Assembly (NCBI GenBank): GCA_018873225.1
Contig: JAEILZ010000006.1
Location: forward strand, 2,604,001-2,668,000
Direction: 5' to 3'
From: [Phialemoniopsis] sp. UDSM-2020
Taxonomy: Eukaryota; Ascomycota; Sordariomycetes; Thyridiales; Thyridiaceae
Length of the DNA: 64,000 bases
The position numbers and the translations under genes are program-made. The notes under the pieces are model-generated. The model did not search any database. It saw only the letters and a program-made list of their open reading frames with translations, and was not told the origin of the DNA. This document shows, in pieces, positions 1-10,057 of this stretch. How positions within the stretch are numbered: the stretch's first letter is position 1; every line of letters begins with the position of its first letter.

Positions 1-117
1 TAAGACTGGCAACTGACCATCCCTCCCAGTCGTAACAGACCATGATATTTACCAGCTTCTGTATCGCCAGGGGGGCATGCCTGCAGGACAGGAAGGACCC
101 TCATGCATCCCGACAGT

Positions 118-1782
118 TTACCGACCCTCAGTGACTCTGAAATGCTTATGTGCGATGGTGGGCTTTGCGTAGTTGCGCAGCATCTTCTCCCGGGTCGCGT
201 CCGCCCGTCGCACCGTTTTGTGCTCCTGCTTCGCGAAACCTCGGCTCACACGGTCAGTCACACCGGTGAACCGCTCCTCGCCCGCTCGCACGACCGCACG
301 GTGGTCACGACCAAACTGCTGGCGAGCAATCTGCCTCTCGCCGTTTGGTTCGGGGTCTTCGCCATTCTCGATGGCGAGCTGGTAGCGTTCGGCGCGCTCC
401 TCGGGCGAGGGGTGATCGTGGAGGTTCTGGCGGAAATAGCGGTTCAAGGATCTGTGGCCTACAGACTTGCCCGAGGGTAGGTGCAGCTCGTACTCGTCGT
501 AGAAGGCGGTATGGGCGTGCTTGTGGGCATGAGAGTGCCAGCCGTCCTTTTGATGGTGCGAGCGCGGGTCCGTCTTGGAGTGATGCGGGTGCTTCTCGAG
601 ACGCTCGTACTGGTGGTACGAGCTGCCCGCTGGCACAGCAGTCAGATCGGCAGAATCCAAAGAAGATGCCGAGCTGTCCGTCTCCCATCCATCCTCTTCG
701 GCCATGATTTCATCACCGTCCTCGCCCAGAATCGTCGTCGGTCTCTTCATGCCTAGTCTGGCACCACCATTGCGCTCGTCATCGTCCATCGACTCGTCCG
801 AGTCCTCATCCTCATCGTCCGAGTAAGTGCTTCTGAAATCGTAGAACTCTCCAATTTCGAGCTGCTCGGTCTCTGTAGTGAACGGGATCTTGCAATGGCC
901 CTTGTCACGCATGTGTGTCTGAATCGCGAAGACGTCCGACTTGTACTTGCCGCAGTACAGGCATTCGAATTCTTCACGAACGCGCTCCTGAAGGGAGCCA
1001 ATCAAGCCCTCGAGATCAACAAGATACTGCTTCTCGGGAATGAACATGCCGTGGAACCGCTCCATGTGGGCAGCATTGAGGATGACGGTGGGAGATTGAT
1101 AGTTGCAGAAGAGACACGCTTTGAGCGATGGTGCTGGCGCCGAAGCTCGGGACGGAGTGGGCGTGGAGCCTGATTTCTCGCTGGCATTAAGGTCCTCCTT
1201 CTCGACATCCATGTCCTCGCTGGATGGGTGGGGGTTGGCAGGTCGCTTGAGAGGCGAGGTGAGATCCTTGAGGTTGGTCTTCTTCATACCCTGGATCACC
1301 TGTGAGAACTCCTCCTCAGCATCAGGATCGACTTCGGCAGCCCCGTTGCGCTGGGGTTCGCCAAGTGAAAACGTCGAGCTGACAACAGAGCTAGCGTCGT
1401 CATGGTGCGATGTATCTGGTTTGCGCTGCATGGCCGCCTCCTTCGCTCTGTGCTTCTGGCCACTGATGTGGTTCTGGTACGAGTTCTCACTGTAATAGTT
1501 TCGCTGGCAGATATCGCAGAATTTCTCGTAGCGGGCCTTGTCTGCTTGCGCGGAGGTTGCGGCCTTGGCTTGTAGGACCTTCTCGTTGAAGACATCAGAC
1601 GAGATCGGGGGCAGAGACGCCACACGACGCTTGAGATTGTATCGGTGCCAGTCCTGTCGCATGTGCCCTTTCTGCAAGTCGCTGTTTCGGAAGGCTACTT
1701 GGCAAGTGTTACACGTGTAAGGGTGCGAGTCGGGCTTGTTGGAGTCTGCCGGAGCAGCCCTACTATTTGAGATTGTCGCCAT
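118..1782 (-). CDS. REI1: REI1-like cytoplasmic 60S ribosomal subunit biogenesis factor
   Basis: A single-exon gene encodes 554 aa. Four C2H2 zinc fingers are visible: C24/C27/H40/H46, C89/C92/H105/H111, C223/C226/H239/H244 and C274/C277/H290/H296. The segment after finger 1 (DWHRYNLKRRVASLPPIS) is the signature of the REI1/ZNF622 family. In yeast this family acts late in cytoplasmic 60S maturation, in recycling of the Arx1-Alb1 export factors, and probes the peptide exit tunnel. An acidic stretch follows finger 4 (about residues 319-338, SDDEDEDSDES), and the C-terminus is basic and His-rich, as in the family. The ATG at 1782 is the first in frame and gives the normal N-terminus. The gene is divergent from the HECT ligase. 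Length and domain order are normal; a paralogue such as Reh1 is the only real alternative. Confidence 0.93.
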   Translation of the reverse strand: MATISNSRAAPADSNKPDSHPYTCNTCQVAFRNSDLQKGHMRQDWHRYNLKRRVASLPPISSDVFNEKVLQAKAATSAQADKARYEKFCDICQRNYYSENSYQNHISGQKHRAKEAAMQRKPDTSHHDDASSVVSSTFSLGEPQRNGAAEVDPDAEEEFSQVIQGMKKTNLKDLTSPLKRPANPHPSSEDMDVEKEDLNASEKSGSTPTPSRASAPAPSLKACLFCNYQSPTVILNAAHMERFHGMFIPEKQYLVDLEGLIGSLQERVREEFECLYCGKYKSDVFAIQTHMRDKGHCKIPFTTETEQLEIGEFYDFRSTYSDDEDEDSDESMDDDERNGGARLGMKRPTTILGEDGDEIMAEEDGWETDSSASSLDSADLTAVPAGSSYHQYERLEKHPHHSKTDPRSHHQKDGWHSHAHKHAHTAFYDEYELHLPSGKSVGHRSLNRYFRQNLHDHPSPEERAERYQLAIENGEDPEPNGERQIARQQFGRDHRAVVRAGEERFTGVTDRVSRGFAKQEHKTVRRADATREKMLRNYAKPTIAHKHFRVTEGR

Positions 1783-3015
1783 GGTGTCACGGGGCTGGCT
1801 CTTTAGAATGTGCTAAAGACTCGATGATGTAGAAGGCGGTATTTCCCAGGAAAATAGAGGCTGCAGTGTCTGCGTGAATAGAGGTCAAGTCGAGTAGCTT
1901 GGGAGACTCAGAGATAGCCTTGTGGTAGAAGTGAACAGGGAAGCAATGATTGCTCTCGATGACGGCAAGACAATGTTGTGCGCCTTCGTGGGAAGAGGCC
2001 GGGCTTGTAGGAACCGCAGCTTCTGCCCGAGAAAAAGAAAGTAAAGTATGCTTGCTCCGGCGCGGAAGTCTCGGGTGAGAGTTCGTCACCGGAATTTTGC
2101 AAGGAACAAGAAGTCTGATTACCTGACTAAAAAGAAGGTTCTTGAGGTTCAAGTCGTGGTAGGTGGCGTGCGTGTAAATGGAAATTTTTGGTGGGCTTTC
2201 TCATGGCGGGGTTTTCTAAGTGGAAAAAACGTCAGACCAAGGCGCTAAAAGCCTGCTTAGCAATTATCGAATTCGGTATCAGGGATTGATGAATGACTCT
2301 TGCCGGCGTCTGGATCTGGTAGGTAACGGGGGTTAGCGGGCATGGGTCATTGCGGCGTGCTGTTCCAGCTGCTGCCAGCTGTTTTTTGCAAACAGGGACA
2401 GAAGCGTGGCGAGGGTGTGACCAAGTTTCGAGTCGGAGGACAGGGTGAATTTCTCTATTCCTATCACCAAGCGGTCTGCTCATTGGTGGGAAGTTGATCT
2501 TCGACTTATTAATCAAACAAAATGATGCATCTCACGACTACATGTGGCTTCATTTGGGAACGGCATCGACATTGATGTTAGTCAGGTCGGCGGTCGAGTG
2601 ACAATCACGTTGCGGCTGCTTGATTAACGAGGCGGCCTAGACTAACAAGACATGATCCCTGCTAGGCCGATCCCGCCCGCCCCGTCTCTCTGCTCCAGTC
2701 CAGTCCCTGCTGAGACTCGTCGCATGCGTGCGTGCGTGCGTGCGCTGCCCAGCCTAATAAGCTTGGTTTAGGGACGGCCTCACGACAGTGATGCATCGCC
2801 AACTGCCTCCATCCGTCAGCACCTTCGCGATTACCCTTGCAGCCCGAACCACCCAGTGCATCGACCACTTCTATGCAATGACATCTCCGTCCTTGCCTTG
2901 CGACACCACCGAGATCTTTTGAGCCCCGGAATAGAGATCCTGAGCGGGCGGCGTATCCTTCAGTCGCCCTGGTCGCGCCGCCGTCTTCGTCCCGTGGGTT
3001 CCCCCACCGTCTACG
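1783..3015. promoter_or_regulatory. Divergent intergenic region REI1 / HUL4
   Basis: About 1.2 kb between two divergent starts must carry both promoters and leaders. Short open frames occur but none has codon structure or homology that I recognise. A tetranucleotide repeat lies at 2725-2744. No clear TATA box was picked out for either gene. Confidence 0.6.
2725..2744. repeat. (TGCG)5 microsatellite
   Basis: Five exact copies of TGCG lie about 270 bp upstream of the HECT ligase start. The tract is alternating purine-pyrimidine and likely length-polymorphic. Confidence 0.9.
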
Positions 3016-6000
3016 ATGACACGAGATGCAGACTTGGTCGGCGGCCTGTGGGAAGTGGCGCCCTTCGCCCGCCTGCCCGTCGATGCCCCGGCCGAATTGA
3101 GGGATCTCATCGAAGATATCGACAACCCCAAAAGAGTATACGCAGTCCACAGGGCCAGCCGGCGCCACGACTTTCAGCTCCTTGTCCAAAGGTATGATAT
3201 ATTTGCGATCCTCTCCTCCGTATAGTGCGCACATCATACTGAAACCGCCCGTTTCCAACCTCTAGGTACATTGTGCAACTAAGAGACGGCTGCGGCGTTG
3301 AGGATTGCTGTACTGCCACTTGCTTTACTTGTCGGAAGAGGATTGTCGGACGAGCTCCTATCCGAAGGTACAACACCACAAGTGCCCGAACGTTGGCCGT
3401 CTTTTTGGCGAGCCAAGACAACCCAGAGACTGGTCTCTGCCCGGCCCTTAGTCTACCAAAGACGGCCCCAGCTGCTCTCGACTCTTTGATGTTCTCGTTG
3501 AAGCATCACGGTTATACCCAGGAAGACAAGAAGTCGCGTGGTTTTGAAGGCCAGCAGGGTCATTCCAAGGGTAGTTCGAGTAAGACTACGCCGGGGAAAA
3601 TAAGAGTCAGGTCTTCAGGTTCGCGCCGCGAAAGAAAACAACAAGACGTCCCTGCGAGTCGCCAGCCGCCTACTGCATCTGCGAACCCTACCAATGGCGA
3701 CGCCCTTTCATCGGTTCCGGCAGACCTTACCATCACGGAGAAGACTGTTAGCAAGGACTACCGCTCCTTCGCTGCCAACATGTTTGGATCTGTGGCTTTC
3801 AAGATGTTGGAATGGCTGACGCCAAATGCGATGGAAGAGATGTCCGAGAGGGCCCGCAAACTGTACGGTGAACCCCAGCAAGGCTCTCAGTCCACCTCGC
3901 CTCAAAGCCCACGAGATTCAGATGCTGTATCCCGGACGGATGATACGTCTCCGCCACCCCGGTCATCTTCGAGGGATAGCAGGAAACGGACCTGCTCTAA
4001 AACAAACAGCCATCTGCCGATAGTTGTTCCCGATACACACAGCACATTGCACCGAGACCAGAGTGATGATAGTGTCGAGATGGATCCCCCTAGTCCCCCA
4101 CTACCTAATGCCTCTCGACCTGGCGAGCCACGCCGGAGCTCTAGCACGCGGCTTCGCGGGATAGCATCGGCAGCTTCGCATAGAAAGCTATCTATTGATG
4201 CTTTCTCCGAAACAGTGCCTGATGAGCTGGTGCCTGCTGTACGATCCCCGAGACTACCGTCCATGCCAGGAGACAAATCATCCAAAGGACCGAGACTGTC
4301 TTCAACAATTGCCAGGCCGATCTCACAACTATCAAACGCTGGATTTTTCGATACCGTCTCTCTTGAAAAGATGCCTCCCCCCAAGGCCATAGACATCAAG
4401 CCTATTCCGGGAGTCGCCCAGCCCGACGACTTCAGTGACCGAGCTTCCGATAGTTCAGCTCGCTCTAGTTCTGCAGCGTCGCCTGTTTCTGCTCCTACAC
4501 CCGATACCCAGTCGATCCCCTCTTTTGATCCGGAGCTCGAGTCGACATACCAGTGTCTACTCCCGCAGGCACTTTCTAGACTTAATGCTGAGGTAGTTGA
4601 CTTCATCTGTGATGTTCTACAAGATGACGACACTTCTGAAAAGCATCTCTTCGAGCCCCAGCAAGTGTCTAGGTTTCACTCCAAACCCGCAAACCAGACC
4701 AAGCCACTTCGACGCAAACAAGACCTGCACCACTCCTCGACTTCACAGGATCTCAAGCTAGAGTGGCAGCTGTTTGTTCAACAAAGCCTGTTCTATATCT
4801 TGGCAGATCCGCACCACCTCATCGGCTCATTTACTAAAAATGGTCAATTGTATGACTCTCAGACTCTCTGGTACTGCATGCTTCGGTTGACGAGGGTTAC
4901 GCCGAGTCTGGTATTCCACAGCCTATGGATGGCGGCGGCACAGCTTTTCGCGCCGCCCAAAGCCGCACAGTCCTCACGTTCGCCGCCTGTCAACCTGTTT
5001 TCAAGGCAGGACGCAGTTCTCTCCCACACAGAAGCCGGGGTGGTCATGTCTATCTGTCTCCATGCCCTGGTTGCCGCTGCACCTTTGGTGGACGATGCGA
5101 GGCAATTATACGACATGTCTCGCATCAGAGCTCATGGGTTGACCTTGGCAGGCAGTGGTGCCATTGCTAGACAACCTACAGACCTCTGCCTGCAATATGA
5201 CGATGCGTTTTCTGACGATCTTGCCCTACGTCTTGCCAGGAGACTGTTTGCGGCAATACCAACGCGACGATATTTTGACAACATTATCGAGTATGGCTCT
5301 GATATCGACCGCGATGATAACAGAGACCACGACATCTTGAGCCCTCTATTTGCGCAGCTGGATTTCTTGAACATGGACGCGCTTTATGTTCTAGATTTCA
5401 CATTCTCGGATCGCACGCTTCACGAGACTAGGGTCCCAACCCTTCTACTCGACTGGGCTCGAGCAGTTCTATTGCATGACTGGGATGGGAACCCTGAGCT
5501 ACCAGGCGTTGGGCCAGTCGGCGGTGCCCTTGCCCTGATCAAGGCTATGTGTAAGTGTCTAGTTAACAACCCCTCGTCTTTTTCGTGCGACTAAATTTTT
5601 GGTTTCTGTACAGATAAGCGACGCCAGGCGTTGTTATTAGGAGACAGTCAATTTCGTTCAGAGTACTTTGCCGAGCGGCTGGACGAGGTGGAAATGCCCG
5701 TCGCTTGGCTCTCCTTCAACTCGACAAGACAGAAAGTGCACATACTCGACTTTCCCTATATTTTCAGCCCGTCGACTTTGGTCTCGTATTTCCGATCCAT
5801 CAACTTTTCGAGAATGAGTAGATCGTTTGAAGAGTCCAGCTCACTACAGAGCAGAATGAGCGCGATAATTTCGCCAGGAAGTCTCATCATCAACCCGCAC
5901 CATAAAAGCGTGCTTCAGGACCTGTTGAGTATAGCCTCGGCCAAGTACCTGGTTCTAGACATCGGCAGGAAAACTGTCTTGAGAGACGCCTTTGACCAGC

Positions 6001-7094
6001 TTTGGCGAAGGGAAGAGCGAGAGTTTCTGCGCCCCCTGAAGGTTCATCTTGGAGCCGATGCTGGAGAAGAAGGATTTGATTCGGGAGGAGTACAGCAGGA
6101 GTTCTTCAGGCTTGCGATAGCGGAAGCGCTGAATCCTGATTATGGGGCTTTCACCGTGGATGAACGAACTCGCATGGCCTGGTTTCGACCTGCATCACCT
6201 GAGCCTGACTGGAAGTATGAGCTTATCGGGATACTCGTCTCGCTGGCTGTATATAACGGCCTTACACTCCCAGTGACTTTCCCCAAGGCTCTATATCGCA
6301 AACTCCTAGGCGAGCCGGTGACGGAGCTGCATCATATCGCCGATGGCTGGCCAGACCTGGCAAGCGGCCTGACCACGTTGCTCGAGTGGGACGAGAAGGA
6401 TGGCGCCGTGGAGGACATCTTTGCTCGCACCTACGAGTTTTCCGTCGAGATGTTCGCCCAGCCAATCTCTCGGGAAATGAATGGCTCCGACGCCTGGCCC
6501 CAATTTCCCAAGACAACAGCTGAAGCCGCAAAGGCTACGGCTCTATTTGCAGACAACCCCGCTGACGCACCGCTCGTCACGCACGAGAATCGCAACGCCT
6601 ACGTTAGCGATTACATCCGCTATCTGACTGATGTGTCTGTCCGGCCGCAGTACGAGGCGTTTGCGCGCGGCTTCGCCACATGCCTCCACTCAAAGTCGCT
6701 TACCCTCTTGACCTCCACACTGCTCCAGTCTGTCGTCGAGGGCGTCCAGGATATCGATATTGCCGAGCTGCGACGCCACGCGCGATACGTCGGCTGGGAC
6801 AACAGTCATCGCGCCGTCCGCGACTTTTGGTCCATCGTGAAGCGATATGACGACAGCATGAAGCGTCGCTTGCTCGAGTTCGTCACGGCGTCCGACCGTG
6901 TCCCCGTCGGCGGTATGAAGAATCTGCAGTTCATAGTGCAGAGGAACGGTACAGAGGAAGACGAAGGCGGACATCTCCCAACAGCTTATACGTGTTATGG
7001 GACGCTACTGTTGCCCGAGTACAAGAGCAAGGATATCTTGAGGGAGCGGCTGGCCATGGCGTTGGAGAACGCACAGGGGTTTGGGTTTGCTTAA
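3016..7094 (+). CDS. HUL4: HUL4-type HECT E3 ubiquitin ligase with N-terminal AZUL zinc domain
   Basis: Three exons (3016-3191, 3266-5550, 5614-7094) join in frame to 1313 aa; introns are 3192-3265 and 5551-5613. The N-terminus, spanning the first splice, has closely spaced cysteines (C68, C73, C74, C78, C81, ending CFTCRKR), which is the AZUL zinc fold known from UBE3A. A long Ser/Pro-rich, probably disordered stretch follows (about residues 110-480). The C-terminal HECT domain (about 940-1313) holds the thioester cysteine C1281 in LPTAYTCYGTLLLPEY. HECT ligases take ubiquitin from an E2 onto this cysteine and pass it to substrate; yeast Hul4 is linked to proteasome-associated chain extension and quality control. 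The catalytic parts look complete, with no frameshift. The first exon rests on splice and frame logic, since the AZUL signature is only completed by joining it. Confidence 0.9.
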
Positions 7095-7537
7095 AGAACG
7101 GCCCGTCGGGCATGTATATACTACAGACTTAAGACATGATTGTGCTTTTAGAGCGGGCGAGTTATGAGCATTTCTTTTTTCAAGGACTTTTTTTCTTCAT
7201 GTACATCAAAAGGACCTTTGGTAGCGGATAGCGAGTATTCTGTCACGACATGAATGTTGGGACGATTTTTCTTTTCCAAATTCTGCATACGTTCCCTCCC
7301 AAATTCGAAACATGATCGATGGTGGTTAAGGATCCTGAAAACGGGTACTGAAGACGCATGGGAGGGGCGTGTTATTCAAGTAATGTGAGATGAAAACCCC
7401 GAAGGTAGAAGATCTCAATGGTATTCCCTGCGCCTTGAAGGACTCTAGACGTACAGTACAGTAGTTTTCCCTAAAGTCTATCTTTTTTTCTTCATACAAA
7501 CTCATATCAAGTCCGTGAAAAGCTATGCAGTTGTAAC
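7095..7537. other. Convergent 3' region HUL4 / CCT5
   Basis: This 443-bp stretch lies between two convergent stop codons and contains T-rich tracts consistent with 3' ends of both transcripts. No gene is seen. Confidence 0.6.
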
Positions 7538-9423
7538 CTAGTAGTCTTCATCGCCCGAGCCGCTCACAATCACGTTGTTGACCTTGAGCACCATCCTGCA
7601 AAGCTGCGTGGCCAGCATGAGCTGCTGCTTCTTGCCAATGAGCGGGTCGATGACGAAGGCGTCCTTCATGTCGTTGGAGCCGCGGCCCATGCAGTCAACG
7701 CCCAGCCTACCCCTGTCCTCGGGTGACTTGACCTGCTGGCTCTTGACTTCAGCCAGAGTGGCGATGGGGTTCAGGCCACTGTTCTCGGCCAAGGCCATGG
7801 GCACGGAGTCGAGGGCCTCAGAGAAGGCGCGCATCGCGTACTGCTCCAGGCCGGGCGACTTGACGGCCGCATCCTCGACGGCGAGGCTGCAGGCAATCTC
7901 GGCAGCACCACCGCCGTAGACGACGCGGTTGTCCCGCACCAGATTGCGAACAACGCACAGGGCGTCGTGAAGTGACCGCTTGGCCTCGTCGATGAGCTAG
8001 ACCCAGTTAGTCAATGTGAAGAGAGTCGTCGGATAAGGCGTACTTACCATCTTGTTGCTGCCGCGAACAAACACAGTGACTGCCCTAGTGTTTGCGCACT
8101 CCTCAATGACCAGCATCTTTTCTCTCGTAGTACCGAAGGTCATCTCGCGGACGATACCAGCAGTGCCCAGCTTCTCCGCCTTCAAGTCCTCAAACCGCGG
8201 TACGATTCTGCCGTTGGTCGCGATAGCGATCAGCTCAATCTCTGGGCCGCCGACCCATCGGACAGCCGGCAGCTTGTTTTGAAGAAGCAGGTGGTTGGCC
8301 TCGTCGTCGAAACCCCACTGGCAGATAGCCAGGTTCGCGCCCGTGTCCTTGATCTGCTGGATCATCTCGATAAACTTCTCCCGCTCGTAGTTCTGCAGCT
8401 TCTTGAACTCCTCGACTGAGGTGATGTCAAGCCTGTGCTTGGTCTTGGGCTTGGGCGGCTCAAAGGCGCAGGTCAAGATGGCAATTTTGGCATCTCGCAC
8501 TTCTGAGGGCATCTGGGGATGAGAGAAATCCTTGTCGATAATCACACCGTTCACAAGGATGGTGTCCTCGAGAGAACCACCGACCTTGCCATCGACCTTG
8601 ATGAGCTCAAAGTCGACGTCCTTGCGCTGCAGATCTGCTACAGACAAAACAGCGTCGACTGCGATCTTGGCGAACTGGTCGTGGGCCTTGGATACGATCT
8701 TGCTGCCCAGACTGGTCCGCGCAACCTTCATCAAGTTCTTGGTGTCTGATTTGCTGAACTCGATGGTATCTGAGATCCGGTCAAGTTCCGCAACAGCAAT
8801 GTCGCACGCCTGGTCGTAACCATCCGCGATCCGGATGGGGTGGATTCCCTTATCGATCAGCTCAGCAGCTTGCTCCAGAAGAGCACCGGCCAGAACGACG
8901 ACACCAGTGGTACCGTCACCAATCTCGTCATCTTGCGACTTGGACAGCTCTACCAGGAGCTTGGCGACGTGGTTGGAGACCTCCATCTGCTGCAGGATGG
9001 TCGCTCCGTCGTTCGTTATCGTGATATCGCCATCGGGGGAGATGAGGATCTTGTCGAGACCGCGGGGGCCTAGGGAGGACTTGACAATGTTCGCAACCGT
9101 TCGAGCGGCGAGAATGTGTGATTTGACGGCCTCGTTTCCGTATTGGCGCTTCTTCTTCCCCTGACTAGAAGGTAGATAGGTTAGTTGCGAACGGCTGCGA
9201 CGAAGGCACGGTATATGAAACTTACTCCCTAACGACGATGAAAGGCCGTCCCTGGTCATCCTTCATCACCGCCGCTATAGCATGGGTTAGCATCGATCGC
9301 GTGGCCCCCAGGGGACGTATAATCGCAGCTCACCATTCGAGAGATCCAGATCTAGGCATGTACGTTAGCAGCTATACAATATGGTGGGGGAGGTCGGCAG
9401 CAGGAAGACATACTCATCGCCAT
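7538..9423 (-). CDS. CCT5: T-complex protein 1 subunit epsilon (CCT5)
   Basis: Five exons on the minus strand (9414-9423, 9334-9351, 9226-9274, 8048-9164, 7538-7996) join to 550 aa, the normal length. The product is one subunit of the eight-membered TRiC/CCT ring that folds actin, tubulin and other proteins in the cytosol. Family signatures are clear: N-terminus [20 protein letters not shown], then [13 protein letters not shown], the ATPase motif GDGTTG (residues 108-113), [22 protein letters not shown] and C-terminal [17 protein letters not shown]. The epsilon assignment rests on the match to yeast Cct5 over the whole length. Introns are 9352-9413, 9275-9333, 9165-9225 and 7997-8047; three fall in the first 80 coding bases, producing coding exons of 10, 18 and 49 nt. 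It is divergent from HBS1. Confidence 0.95.
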
Positions 9424-10057
9424 GTTGAATATCTTGGACTTTTGAAAGCTGTAAGTACTTAGATATCCGCACGACAAATCGGGCCCCAAGATATTACTTG
9501 AAGGAATATCCGAAGCAAGATTGGTGAATCTGAGAGCTAGGTGTTGAAGGTCGGTCACTACCCACCACGCTTGTACCCTTTTCTTCAAAATCTTAAAATG
9601 CTATCAAATCAATCCGCCGCCCCAGCTTGGCTTAGGCTACCAGCTCGAGCACCAGCACAGCACAGACCCAGGGCCCGCCGGGAGGCGGTGAAACCAAATG
9701 CCGCTATCGCTAGTCGCTAATCGCTATCGATAGACAGGGGTCTGGTGCTTGACCCCGCCAACAGCAATTTGATGCACAGCGCAACAGCCAGAGCTCTCAT
9801 GCCTAATAAACCCCACCATAGCACGATTTAATGAGTCGCCCATCCATGATGTGTCAGTAAATTCTAAAGCACTTGTGAGGTCATAAAGCCAGCTTACAAC
9901 CAAGCCATTTGATCCAAGACTTGAGAGCCTTTTCTTTCCATAAAGAGCTTTTTACTGAGCGTGCATTCACTTTCACCTGCTTAACGACCCCAGCACTCAT
10001 CGCCGCCTGTTACGTCATTCCTTCATCCAGACAAAAGAGACAGGACAAGTTGCAAAG
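9424..10057. promoter_or_regulatory. Divergent promoter region CCT5 / HBS1
   Basis: This 634-bp stretch separates two divergent protein-homeostasis genes. It contains a short irregular array of CGCTA/TCGCTA units at about 9702-9733. No canonical heat-shock element was recognised. Both leaders must lie here. Confidence 0.55.

Noticed and set aside
2145..2160. GGTTCAAGTC resembling a tRNA B box
   Set aside because: No A box or cloverleaf at the required distance upstream.
3902..4633. 243-codon minus-strand frame inside the HECT ligase gene
   Set aside because: It lies fully within the low-complexity Ser-rich exon of HUL4, is Ser/Gly-rich as expected for its reverse strand, and has no domain.
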